Below are positions 52,601 to 61,149 of a stretch of 64,000 bases of DNA, one piece after another. Source of the stretch: Dyadobacter sp. CY261 (lineage in GTDB: Bacteria > Bacteroidota > Bacteroidia > Cytophagales > Spirosomataceae); assembly GCF_021440085.1 (NCBI RefSeq), contig NZ_JAKCPW010000011.1, forward strand, positions 124,001-188,000, read 5' to 3'. Under the pieces are notes generated by a model, which had not been told where the DNA came from, ran no database searches, and was given only the letters and a program-made list of their open reading frames with translations. The number at the start of each line of letters is the position of its first letter. Position 1 is the first letter of the stretch. The position numbers and the translations under genes are program-made.

Positions 52601-52761
52601 CTACGAACCTGCTGACGCTGACCAAATATTCGGGCCTTGACCCGGAAATCGGCGTGAACGGTTCCTCGACAGCAACAGGCACGCAGCTGATCAACGGTAT
52701 CGATTACGGGATGTACCCTCAGCCGAGGACATTCCAGGTGGGATTAAGTTTTGGTTTCTAA
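49618..52761 (+). CDS. SusC/RagA-family TonB-dependent transporter of the glucuronoxylan locus
   Basis: 1047 aa. Signal peptide around GLLLVLLTIALADQAFAA. Carboxypeptidase-like domain VTTEDGEALPGVNVTLKGSS, TonB-box region MVVIGYGSQKKSSLTGAVSS, plug blocks RIRGIGSINYASGPLYVIDG and KDASSAAIYGSRASNGVVII, barrel ending FQVGLSFGF. It is the first gene of the right-hand locus; susD follows after 21 bp. The downstream CE15 and GH67 genes indicate import of acidic xylan oligosaccharides. Confidence 0.95.
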   Translation: MKNLLQGYLLTKARWGLLLVLLTIALADQAFAAAHADKQVAGRVTTEDGEALPGVNVTLKGSSVGTSTDTKGDFSLNVPSENSVLVFSFIGYGKQEVTVGSQTRIEVKLVAENQVLEEMVVIGYGSQKKSSLTGAVSSVSPKELTALPVVSTEQALQGRIPGVRVVNNGSPGQTPIVRIRGIGSINYASGPLYVIDGIPSGDLNNLDPKDIESLEVLKDASSAAIYGSRASNGVVIISTKKGSKDGKLHVNVDSYFGTQSAWKKLDLLNTDQYVQYATALLGNAGIAMPGRLSDLNKPVYEGASQTFAQTHTDWQDVLFRKAPVQQHQFSVSGGNNVSRFFTSVGYFDQEGILVGTNYKRANFRINSDHQVAKFLKIGQTLTFSYDKTRGEQGFGGGRTLVMQAIRNLPYWPVTDPTKLGGYSSPTAADGSDPDNPLRIATMDVTRNQRIKVLASLFAEVNLTSFLRYRFSLGADIVSALSNEQFPIYNDGYKSRTQFEIRDGRTNYYSPVVTNQLTFDKTLGKHFLNVTAIVDRQTFRTNTLNGSGYRPNNDIDQMQGVSNPNATSSLDESALISYVGRLNYEYGGKYLLSASVRRDGSSRFAPGNKWGTFPSASLGWRISEEEFLKSVPAISELKIRASYGQTGFNGIGSYAWQSLVQADNSNYVFGGSKLLGSYFSSLGNTQLKWESTEMTNLGIDLALFNNSVTFTAERYNRNTDGLLLEVPIPNSLGYSSSPLSNIGKMKNWGYEFQLGYNKSDGDFTWNASVNMDITRNKVVSLATESAALFNGKNDDFGGFDLTKTEAGHPIQSFYGWKVDGIFQSAAEIAQYNGIDGNDQTKYQPAAAPGDIRFKDLNGDGLIDANDRQYLGSFIPKFSYGGNFSASYKGLDASIYLQGVQGNKIYNGTKVIEQGMLRLFNAGTDVLDAWTPTHTDTDVPRAVSGDPNNNSRTSDRFIENGSYMRIKNFSVGYTIPSKGLAALTRNTITKARVYVSATNLLTLTKYSGLDPEIGVNGSSTATGTQLINGIDYGMYPQPRTFQVGLSFGF

Positions 52762-52782
52762 CCGGCATTTAACAGAATTAAA

Positions 52783-54324
52783 ATGAAAAGAAATATCATC
52801 ATTGCCGCCACGCTGTTTTTCGGACTGGTGCTTTCCTGCAACGACGATGTGCTGGAAAAAACGAACCCGAACGGCGTGACCGTGGACGGCTATTATAAAA
52901 ATGGCGCAGAGCTTACCAGCGGCGTCACGAGTGTATATTCCATGCTGAAAGCCAACAACCTGGTAGCCCGCGAGTGGTTCTTTTTACATGACTTGCGGAG
53001 CGACGACGTGGCTGCCGGTGGGGGCCAGCTGGAAACGCCCCGCAACCAGCTGCTGCTGGGCACGCATGATACCGGTAACTCGGTAATGGGCACCGTATGG
53101 CTGGCTTACTACCGGCTCATTCACCGCGCAAACTCCCTGGTGGATAATTCGGAAAAGGTGACAGACCTTGCCGAAGGCGACAAGGCCCGTCTGCTTGCCG
53201 AAGCCCGTTTCCTGCGTGCTTATGCCTATTACGAGCTTGTGAGCATGTGGAGCGGTGTGCCGCTGTACAAAAATTACGTGAAGGACGTGGACGGTAGCCT
53301 TCCCCGGTCAACCGAAGCAGAAGTATACGCCTTCATTACCGGCGAATTGACGGAAATCCAGAATGCGTTACCGGCTACCTACAATGCCGCCAACCAGGGC
53401 AGAGCGACAAAAGGCGCCGCACAAATGCTGCTGGCGCGGGTTTATATGCAGCAAGGCAACTACCAGAGCGCTAAAACCGAGCTGATGAAGGTTTACGATT
53501 CCAATGTGTATGCACTGGTAGACAACTACAACGACAACTTCCTGGAAGAAACCGAGTTCAATAAGGAATCCATTTTCGAAGTCAATTTCTATCCTTCCGG
53601 TGGGGTTTACAACTGGGACGGCGACGGAAATGGTGCCACAGCGGGTACCGAGACCGTTCGGACGCAGGAATATTCGGCCATCGGCTGGCGCAACGTGATC
53701 CCTTCCAACGGGCTGCTCAGTGAGTTTGAAAAAACGAGCAAAGGCGACGCGAAGACCGATCCCCGCTACGAAGATTCATTTTATTTTACCGGGGAGAAGT
53801 ATAACAACGGCGCTTCTACGCTTACGGACGGACAGCAGAACGGGAACGCCTCTGTGGTGGATGGCGTGACCAAAAAAGTGAGCTGGCAGAAATATTCCCT
53901 GATGTATAAAATGAACGAATCGTTCCTGACCGGCGGCATCAACCAGCGTATCATGCGTTTTGCGGAAACGATCCTTTCTCTGGCGGAAGTGGAAAACGAG
54001 CTGGGCAATATCGCGCAAGCGGTCAAATACCTGAACATGACCCGGGCGAGGAAGAGCGTTTCGATGCCAGCCTACCCTACCGCCAAATTCCCGGTATCGA
54101 CCAAGGACCAGGTTTTTGCGGCGATCATGCACGAAAAACGCGTGGAGATGAGCGGCGAGCAGATCCGCAACCGGGATATTCTCAGATGGCGGAAACTCAA
54201 CAAGCTAAAAACCGAGCCGATTGCTTATTTCCAGGCCAACAAACATGAGCTCCTGCCCATTCCTCAACAGGAAATAGATAACAATGCGAAAATTGAAGGC
54301 AAAGATCAAAACCCGGGATATTAA
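52783..54324 (+). CDS. SusD/RagB-family lipoprotein of the glucuronoxylan locus
   Basis: 513 aa with lipobox FFGLVLSCNDD (C19). SusD blocks: NGVTVDGYYKNGAELTSGVT, LLAEARFLRAYAYYELVSMW, and EKRVEMSGEQIRNRDILRWR near the C-terminus, ending LLPIPQQEIDNNAKIEG. Partner of the SusC upstream. Its last 41 bp overlap the start of the FG-GAP gene in another frame, implying coupled translation of the two. Confidence 0.94.
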   Translation: MKRNIIIAATLFFGLVLSCNDDVLEKTNPNGVTVDGYYKNGAELTSGVTSVYSMLKANNLVAREWFFLHDLRSDDVAAGGGQLETPRNQLLLGTHDTGNSVMGTVWLAYYRLIHRANSLVDNSEKVTDLAEGDKARLLAEARFLRAYAYYELVSMWSGVPLYKNYVKDVDGSLPRSTEAEVYAFITGELTEIQNALPATYNAANQGRATKGAAQMLLARVYMQQGNYQSAKTELMKVYDSNVYALVDNYNDNFLEETEFNKESIFEVNFYPSGGVYNWDGDGNGATAGTETVRTQEYSAIGWRNVIPSNGLLSEFEKTSKGDAKTDPRYEDSFYFTGEKYNNGASTLTDGQQNGNASVVDGVTKKVSWQKYSLMYKMNESFLTGGINQRIMRFAETILSLAEVENELGNIAQAVKYLNMTRARKSVSMPAYPTAKFPVSTKDQVFAAIMHEKRVEMSGEQIRNRDILRWRKLNKLKTEPIAYFQANKHELLPIPQQEIDNNAKIEGKDQNPGY

Positions 54325-57300
54325 TCCGGATCGTAATCATGACTGTAAAAAATGGCACCGGGTATTCTCCGGTGTCATTTTCTTCGTTGTAACCTTGCTT
54401 ATCCCTGGCTTTCAGTCCTGTAAAAAAAGCAATGACACCTTGTTTGTCGCCCATAATGCCGGGGAAACCCGTGTTGACTTTGTCAACCGGCTCACACCCA
54501 ACGATTCTATAAACCCATTTACTTTCACCAATTTCTACAACGGCGGCGGCGTAGGCATCGGGGATGTTAATGGCGACGGCAAACCGGACATTTTCTTCGG
54601 CGGAAACCAGGTAAGCAGCAAACTGTACCTCAGCAGGATCGATACGCTATCCCGGAAATGGGTATTCGAGGATATTACCGAAAAGGCGGGCGTGACCACC
54701 CGACGCTGGTGCACCGGCATTTCCATGGTAGATATCAACCAGGATGGTCTGCTCGATATCTACATCAGTGTAGCCAGACACGTTAAAATGCCCGATTCCG
54801 AAAACTTGCTTTTCATTAATCAGGGAAATGGAGCGGATGGCGTGCCGGTTTTCAAGGAACTTGCCAAAGATTACGGGCTCAACGACAACTCATTCACTAC
54901 GCAAACCGCATTCTTCGACGCCGACCTGGACGGGGATCTGGACGCTTACCTGATGAACACCGCACCCGACCTGCAAAACCCGAACTTCATCCGCAAAACT
55001 TACGACGACGGTTCCTATCCGAGCACCGGGAGGTTATACGTCAATGAGGGTTTAGGTCAAAATGGTCTGCCTAAGTATACCAACATTTCAAAAGAGGCAG
55101 GCGTCAGGTTCGAAGGGCTGGGGCTGGGACTGGCTATCAGCGACCTGAACAAGGACGGCTACCCGGACATTTATTGCTCCAACGACTTCATCAGCAGCGA
55201 TATGCTCTACCTGAATGCGGGCACGCGATCGAAGCCGTTTTTCAACAACGTGATCAAAGAAGCAACCGCTCACACAAGCCTTTTTGGAATGGGCGTGGAC
55301 ATTGCCGACATCAACAACGATACTTACCCGGACATTTTCCAGCTCGATATGCTGCCTGAAGACAATCTGCGCCAAAAGAAAATGTTGGCCGGGCAGGACT
55401 ACGATCGCAAGGAAATGAGCATTTCGGCACAGTACGGCTATCAATTGCAGTACATGCGCAATATGCTGCAACTGAATTTAGGTACATTCGAAAACACAAA
55501 CCGTGCTACACAGGGCTTACCGATGTTCTCCGAAATCGGACTGGTGGCGGGGATATCAAAAACGGATTGGAGCTGGGCGCCGCTTATCGCCGACTACGAT
55601 AACGACGGCCTGAAAGACATTTTCATTACGAACGGCTACCGGCGCGACGTGACCGACCGCGATTTTATCCAGTTCAAGGAAGATTTCTCCAATTTTGGCA
55701 CCAACAATTTCAAGCAGCAAAATGCATTGGAGCTGATCGCGAAGGTCCCCGAGGTCAAGATACCGAACTATGCTTACCGGAACGGGGGCAATCTTTCCTT
55801 TGAAAATACTTCGAAAGCCTGGGGCCTCGATGAACTGTCCTATTCGAATGGAGCGGCCTATGCCGACCTGGACGGTGACGGCGATCTGGACCTGGTAGTC
55901 AACAATATTGATGCTGAGCCATTTATTTACCAAAACCAGACCCGTGAAAAGAACGGGACCGGCTATCTCTCGGTGGCTTTAAAGGGCGATAAGGGAAATC
56001 TGGACGGCATTGGAAGCACGGTCACGATCTGGCAGGACACACAAACCCAGTTTGCCGAAATGTACCCGGCGCGCGGCTTTATTTCTTCGGTGGGCACGGG
56101 CCTGCATTTCGGGTTAGGAAAATCCGGAACCATCGATAGTCTGCAGGTAACTTGGCCCGGTGGCAGGTCACAGAAATTGTACAAGGTAGCCGCCAACCAA
56201 CGATTAACGCTCCAACAAAAGGATGCCCGCGAGGTCCCTCAGCGGGAAAAAATACCGGCGGAACCCATCTTTACCGATGTTACCGGTGATTTGAAGATTG
56301 ACTACACCCACGAGAAATCCGACTTCATTGATTTTAAGCAGACCGCTGCATTGCACAAAATGCTTTCTAAAAGCGGTTTTGCCATTGCGGTCGCCGATGC
56401 CAATCAGGACGGGCTGGATGATTTCTTTGCAGGCGCCGGCTACGGGAAAGGCAAGCCGTATGTTTATTTCCAGCAACCGTCGGGTGCATTTAAGAAAAAG
56501 GAGATTTCTCCTGATTCGCTTCATGAGAACATCTCGGCAAGTTTTTTCGATGCCGACGGCGATAGCGACCAGGATCTGATCGTGGTCAACGGCGGCAACG
56601 AAAAACCGGAAACCGACCGGGCATTCTACGAGGTCGAGTTGTTCGTGAACGATGGTCGCGGCAATTTCACAAAATCGGCCGCCGGTACATTGCCCGACAT
56701 TTCGCTGAGCGGCTCCTGCGTTGTCGCCAATGATTTCGACAAGGACGGTGACACGGACCTTTTCATCGGCGGCCGCATGATCCCGGGCAAATACCCCCTT
56801 CCTGCCCGCAGCTACCTGCTCCGGAACGATACCCGTGAAGGAAAGATCGCTTTTTCCGACGTTACCAAAGCCCTTTGTCCCGAACTGCTGACAGCAGGTA
56901 TGATTTGCGCCGCCACCTGGGCCGATACCGACCGGGACGGCCTGGACGACCTCGTCGTTGCAGGAGAATGGATGCCCATCCGCGTGTTCAGGAACCTTGG
57001 AAAGAAGTTTCAGGAAACCGAATCAGGTAAAACCTCGCTGAGCCCTTATTCCGGCTGGTGGAACAGCATAGCGGCAGCCGATTTCGACCGCGACGGCGAT
57101 ATCGACTTCATTGCGGGCAACGAAGGGACGAACACATTTTACCGCGCGTCGGCGCAGGAGCCGGTGACGATGTTTGCCAAAGATTTTAACAGCGATGGTA
57201 CTTTTGATCCACTGATGGGCTACTTCATCAATGGCACGAGCTACCCGAGTGTCCCCCGGGATGCCCTCAACCAGCAGGTAATTCAGTTCCGCAGAAAATT

Positions 57301-57787
57301 CCCGCATTATATCGACTACGCCAAGGTTACATTCGATGAATTGTTGAGCCCGGAAGAGAAGAAAGATGCCTACAAGGCCAAGGCTACCTGGTTGCAAAGC
57401 GCATATATCGAGAATCTGGGAAATGGGCGGTTCAAAGTCTCGGCATTGCCGGTCGAGGCGCAGCTGGCGCCGGTTTTCGGGATCGTGGTTACCGATTTAA
57501 ATGAAGATCAGAACCCGGATGTGGTCCTGACAGGCAACTTTTTCCCGAATGAAGTGAATATGGGAAGGCAGGACGCTTCTACCGGCCTGCTATTGCTCGG
57601 AAATGGCAGAGGCGGCTTTCTGCCCCAGCGCCCGAAGGAAAGCGGCTTGCTCCTGCGCGGAGATGCTCGTTCGAGTGCGGTGCTGCGAAATGCAAAAAAA
57701 CAGCAACTTATGCTGACGGCCATCCATTCCAAGGGCATCAGCATTCACCGGATCACTCCCCGGCCTTCCAACCAGAACATTCAATGA
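54284..57787 (+). CDS. very large FG-GAP/VCBS lipoprotein with UnbV/ASPIC domain
   Basis: 1167 aa. After a long basic leader comes a hydrophobic segment and the lipobox IPGFQSC (C46), so it is probably a surface lipoprotein; no later start codon is available. Repeated FG-GAP calcium-binding loops of the DxDxDGxxD kind occur throughout (GDVNGDGKPDIFF, ADLDGDGDLDLVV, NDFDKDGDTDLFI, ADFDRDGDIDFIA). An ASPIC/UnbV-type segment (GIGSTVTIW, then LGKSGTIDSLQVTWPGGRSQ) lies near the middle. These propellers bind glycans or proteins. As third gene after susCD it may serve as an extra surface glycan-binding protein. No catalytic residue set is recognised. Confidence 0.85.
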   Translation: MRKLKAKIKTRDINPDRNHDCKKWHRVFSGVIFFVVTLLIPGFQSCKKSNDTLFVAHNAGETRVDFVNRLTPNDSINPFTFTNFYNGGGVGIGDVNGDGKPDIFFGGNQVSSKLYLSRIDTLSRKWVFEDITEKAGVTTRRWCTGISMVDINQDGLLDIYISVARHVKMPDSENLLFINQGNGADGVPVFKELAKDYGLNDNSFTTQTAFFDADLDGDLDAYLMNTAPDLQNPNFIRKTYDDGSYPSTGRLYVNEGLGQNGLPKYTNISKEAGVRFEGLGLGLAISDLNKDGYPDIYCSNDFISSDMLYLNAGTRSKPFFNNVIKEATAHTSLFGMGVDIADINNDTYPDIFQLDMLPEDNLRQKKMLAGQDYDRKEMSISAQYGYQLQYMRNMLQLNLGTFENTNRATQGLPMFSEIGLVAGISKTDWSWAPLIADYDNDGLKDIFITNGYRRDVTDRDFIQFKEDFSNFGTNNFKQQNALELIAKVPEVKIPNYAYRNGGNLSFENTSKAWGLDELSYSNGAAYADLDGDGDLDLVVNNIDAEPFIYQNQTREKNGTGYLSVALKGDKGNLDGIGSTVTIWQDTQTQFAEMYPARGFISSVGTGLHFGLGKSGTIDSLQVTWPGGRSQKLYKVAANQRLTLQQKDAREVPQREKIPAEPIFTDVTGDLKIDYTHEKSDFIDFKQTAALHKMLSKSGFAIAVADANQDGLDDFFAGAGYGKGKPYVYFQQPSGAFKKKEISPDSLHENISASFFDADGDSDQDLIVVNGGNEKPETDRAFYEVELFVNDGRGNFTKSAAGTLPDISLSGSCVVANDFDKDGDTDLFIGGRMIPGKYPLPARSYLLRNDTREGKIAFSDVTKALCPELLTAGMICAATWADTDRDGLDDLVVAGEWMPIRVFRNLGKKFQETESGKTSLSPYSGWWNSIAAADFDRDGDIDFIAGNEGTNTFYRASAQEPVTMFAKDFNSDGTFDPLMGYFINGTSYPSVPRDALNQQVIQFRRKFPHYIDYAKVTFDELLSPEEKKDAYKAKATWLQSAYIENLGNGRFKVSALPVEAQLAPVFGIVVTDLNEDQNPDVVLTGNFFPNEVNMGRQDASTGLLLLGNGRGGFLPQRPKESGLLLRGDARSSAVLRNAKKQQLMLTAIHSKGISIHRITPRPSNQNIQ

Positions 57788-59745
57788 AGATTTTCAAATT
57801 CGCCATTATTCTTGCATTGTGTGCCTCCGGGCTCCTGCGTGCGCAGGTCCGCCTACCGAAACTGATCTCTGATAATATGGTTTTGCAGCGTGACCAGCCT
57901 ATCAAAGTCTGGGGCTGGGCGTCGCCAAAAGAGAAAATCACCCTTCATTTTGACCAAAAAACCTATCAAACCACGACCAATGCAGCCGGGAAGTGGGAAA
58001 TCGGACTGCCTGCACATGCTGCGGGAACAGGTCACTCCATGGTTTTGAAAGGAAGGAACGAAATCCGTATCGCGAATATCGCCTTCGGGGACGTGTGGTT
58101 GTGTAGCGGACAGAGCAATATGGTCATTAATATGGAGCGTGTCAAGGAGCGGTTTCCGGACGATATCGCTTCGGCTCATTATCCCTCCATCCGCAATTTT
58201 TTTGTGCCAACCCTTACTAATTTGAATGGCCCCGCCGAAGATTTTCCAAAAGGCGAATGGAAAGTAGCGAACCCAAAAGACGTGCTGGGTTTTGGAGCGG
58301 TCGCCTACTTTTTTGCCCGTGAGATTTTTGAAAAACACAAAGTCCCGATCGGCATTATCAACAGTTCCGTGGGAGGCACGCCTATCGAGGCGTGGATTGG
58401 CGAGGAGGGTTTCAAGCCTTTTGAGGAAATTCAAAAAACCATCGCGCGAAATAAGGATACCAGCTATGTCAATGCATTCGCCGGACGACCGGACAACAGC
58501 GTGCCGGATCGCATGGCAGCGGCGGACGCAGGACGGGCCGGGCATTGGGAAAGCAATGATTACCAGCCAAAGGGATGGAGAAATTTCAATATCCCGGGCT
58601 ACTGGGAAGATCAGGGCCTGAAAGCGCTGGACGGCGTGGTGTGGTTCAGGAAAACGATTGACGTGCCGCCCGGTTGGATTGGGAAGTCTGTCAGGCTGTA
58701 TATGGGGCGCATTGTAGATGCAGATGAAATGTATCTCAATGGCCGGAAAATCGGAAATATTACTTACCAATACCCGCCACGCCGCTACGAAATTCCGGCT
58801 GATCTGCTTAAACCGGGACCGAACAAGTTCGTGATCAGGGTTACCAACTCCACAGGGAAGGGCGGTTTCGTTCCTGATAAGCCCTATTTCATGACCGTCG
58901 GCGGCGATACCATCGATTTGAAAGGCACGTGGCAGTACAAAGTGGGGGCGGTGTTCCCGCCGGAGGAAAAAAGGAATAATCCGGTACTTGTGCATCAGAA
59001 CCAGCCTACGGCCTTGTACAATGCCATGATCGCCCCGGTTTTACCGCTCAAAGTCAAAGGATTTCTTTGGTATCAGGGCGAATCCAATACGGGTAACCCC
59101 AAACCCTACAATGCGTTGCTGCCAGCATTGATCGAAGACTGGCGGGCGCATTGGGGCGAACGTTTGCCGTTCCTGGTGGCGCAGCTCCCCAATTTTCAGG
59201 ATATCGACTATACCCCGGCCGAAAGCAACATTGCACTGCTCCGGGAAGCGCAAAATAAGGCGCTCACATTGCCTAACACCGCCGTAGCCGTCACGATCGA
59301 CCTGGGCGAGTGGAACGACATTCACCCGCTCAACAAAAAGGACATTGGCAAGCGGCTCGCGCTGGCGGCCCGAAACATGACTTATGGCGAGAAGGACATC
59401 ATTCACTCCGGCCCGACGCTCCAATCGCGCAGCATCGAAGACGGCAAAATCATCCTCACCTTTGCCGACGTCGGCGAAGGGATTGTTTCATCTGACGGCG
59501 AGCCATTGCGCTGGTTTGCGCTCGCGGGCGATGATGGGAAGTTTTTCTGGGCCACCATCGAAGTGCTTGGAAAAAACCGCATCGCATTGCAGAGTGATCA
59601 GGTGAAATCGCCCAGGCATGTCCGCTATGCCTGGCAGGATAATCCCGCGGACGTCAATTTCTACAATTCAGCAGGACTTCCAGCCTCACCATTTCGCACC
59701 GACGGCCAGGACGGGCATATCCAACAAACCAAACAATCGGAATGA
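57784..59745 (+). CDS. sialate O-acetylesterase-family carbohydrate esterase
   Basis: 653 aa with signal peptide ending LLRAQ. SGNH-type esterase: nucleophile block VWLCSGQSNMVINM, middle block FLWYQGESNTGN, and the acid/base block EWNDIHPLNKKDIGKRLA. A jelly-roll insert (GVVWFRKTIDVPPGWIGKSV) sits between the halves, as in this family. In xylan loci such proteins remove acetyl groups from xylose or glucuronic acid decorations; sialic acid is unlikely here. It overlaps the FG-GAP gene and the CE15 gene by 4 bp each. Confidence 0.9.
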   Translation: MKIFKFAIILALCASGLLRAQVRLPKLISDNMVLQRDQPIKVWGWASPKEKITLHFDQKTYQTTTNAAGKWEIGLPAHAAGTGHSMVLKGRNEIRIANIAFGDVWLCSGQSNMVINMERVKERFPDDIASAHYPSIRNFFVPTLTNLNGPAEDFPKGEWKVANPKDVLGFGAVAYFFAREIFEKHKVPIGIINSSVGGTPIEAWIGEEGFKPFEEIQKTIARNKDTSYVNAFAGRPDNSVPDRMAAADAGRAGHWESNDYQPKGWRNFNIPGYWEDQGLKALDGVVWFRKTIDVPPGWIGKSVRLYMGRIVDADEMYLNGRKIGNITYQYPPRRYEIPADLLKPGPNKFVIRVTNSTGKGGFVPDKPYFMTVGGDTIDLKGTWQYKVGAVFPPEEKRNNPVLVHQNQPTALYNAMIAPVLPLKVKGFLWYQGESNTGNPKPYNALLPALIEDWRAHWGERLPFLVAQLPNFQDIDYTPAESNIALLREAQNKALTLPNTAVAVTIDLGEWNDIHPLNKKDIGKRLALAARNMTYGEKDIIHSGPTLQSRSIEDGKIILTFADVGEGIVSSDGEPLRWFALAGDDGKFFWATIEVLGKNRIALQSDQVKSPRHVRYAWQDNPADVNFYNSAGLPASPFRTDGQDGHIQQTKQSE

Positions 59746-61118
59746 TGAAATTTCTTACATGCCTGCTCATGACGGGCTGCGTTGCCTTTTCCGCTTCGGC
59801 GCAGTTCGGGCTTACACCGGCGCAGCGCGATAGCCTGAACAAACTCACGGCGGCCGATCATGCCGATATGTTGCAGCAACTTGGCATTACCGCCGGTCAG
59901 CTGCGGAAGGGGCCGTCGGGGAATCCGAAAGATCCCAATGCAGCCAACAGTTCCGAAGCGAAAGTCAACCAATACAACCTCCCCGACCCGCTCACATTTA
60001 AGAATGGTCAGAAAGTGAAGAACGCCCGCGAATGGACTGAAAAGCGCAGACCAGAGATCGCCGCGGATTTCGAAACTGAAATTTATGGCAAGCTGCCCGC
60101 GCAGATTCCGGCGGTGAACTGGCAAATCGTTTCCGACAAAGACACGCTTGTAGGCAACCAGGCCATCAGGCAAAAAATACTCAAAGGAATCGTCGACAAT
60201 GCGGCTTTCCCCTCCATGAAAGTAGAAATCAGCCTGTTGCTGACAACCCCGGCCAGCGCACCAGCGGTACCCGTGGTGCTGGAATTCGGATTTATCCGCT
60301 CCCCATTCAATCCGGGGCCTATCAAACCCATCGGACTCGGCTCCGCTGCCGAACCGACCTGGCAGGAGCAGCTCATTTCACGCGGCTGGGGGTATGCGAT
60401 CATCGAACCCGCCAGCATCCAGGCCGATAATGGCGCCGGATTAACGGCTGGGATTATCGGATTGGTCAATAAAGGCCGACGCCGTAAACCCACCGACTGG
60501 GGCGCATTACGTGCCTGGGCATGGGGAGCCAGCCGCGCCATCGACTATTTCGAAAAAGACAAAAATGTGGATGCCAAACGAATAGCCATCGAAGGACTTT
60601 CACGCTACGGGAAAGCCGCTATTGTAGCTATGGCTTTTGAACCGCGGATTTCATTGGGTTTCATCGGCTCATCGGGAGCAGGCGGGGCGAAAATCCTGAG
60701 AAGGATCTTCGGCGAACAGGTAGAAAACCTTGCTTCTTCCGGCGAATACCACTGGTTTTCGGGCAAGTTCATCCAATACGCCAGCAAGAATACGCCGGAT
60801 GATCTTCCGGTGGACGCGCACGAACTCATCGCATTGTGCGCGCCAAGGCCGGTGTTTATCAGCGCAGGTTCGCCCCAGGTGGAGGGGCATTGGATCGACG
60901 CCCGGGGAATGTTCGAGGCTGCGGCGCATGCGGATGCTGTTTATAAATTGTTTGGAAAAAAAGACCTCGGTACCATGCAGTTTCCAAAGTTAGGAACCCC
61001 GCTTGTCGATGGTGAAATCGCATTCCGGCAGCACGCCGGGGGTCACAGCACCGGGCCCAATTGGAGCACCTGGATCGCCTGGGCATGCCGGTACTGGGGC
61101 GATTGCAAGTATGATTAG
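59742..61118 (+). CDS. CE15 4-O-methyl-glucuronoyl methylesterase
   Basis: 458 aa, signal peptide ending FSASAQ. Alpha/beta hydrolase with the CE15 nucleophile motif GLSRYGKAAIVA, GFIGSSGAGGAKILRRIFGE, WFSGKFIQYA, and a C-terminal catalytic His in RQHAGGHSTGPNW. It cleaves the ester between glucuronoyl side chains of xylan and lignin or methanol. The neighbouring GH67 then removes the freed glucuronic acid, so the two act in sequence. Start ATG 59742 overlaps the previous stop; the next codon is also ATG. Confidence 0.9.
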   Translation: MMKFLTCLLMTGCVAFSASAQFGLTPAQRDSLNKLTAADHADMLQQLGITAGQLRKGPSGNPKDPNAANSSEAKVNQYNLPDPLTFKNGQKVKNAREWTEKRRPEIAADFETEIYGKLPAQIPAVNWQIVSDKDTLVGNQAIRQKILKGIVDNAAFPSMKVEISLLLTTPASAPAVPVVLEFGFIRSPFNPGPIKPIGLGSAAEPTWQEQLISRGWGYAIIEPASIQADNGAGLTAGIIGLVNKGRRRKPTDWGALRAWAWGASRAIDYFEKDKNVDAKRIAIEGLSRYGKAAIVAMAFEPRISLGFIGSSGAGGAKILRRIFGEQVENLASSGEYHWFSGKFIQYASKNTPDDLPVDAHELIALCAPRPVFISAGSPQVEGHWIDARGMFEAAAHADAVYKLFGKKDLGTMQFPKLGTPLVDGEIAFRQHAGGHSTGPNWSTWIAWACRYWGDCKYD

Positions 61119-61149
61119 GCAGAAAGTATAAAGACAAGTTTCAAAAAAT

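Noticed and set aside
57853..58995. 380-aa minus-strand reading frame over the O-acetylesterase gene
   Set aside because: Antisense to a gene with conserved GQSN and DIHP motifs; no domain in the shadow frame.
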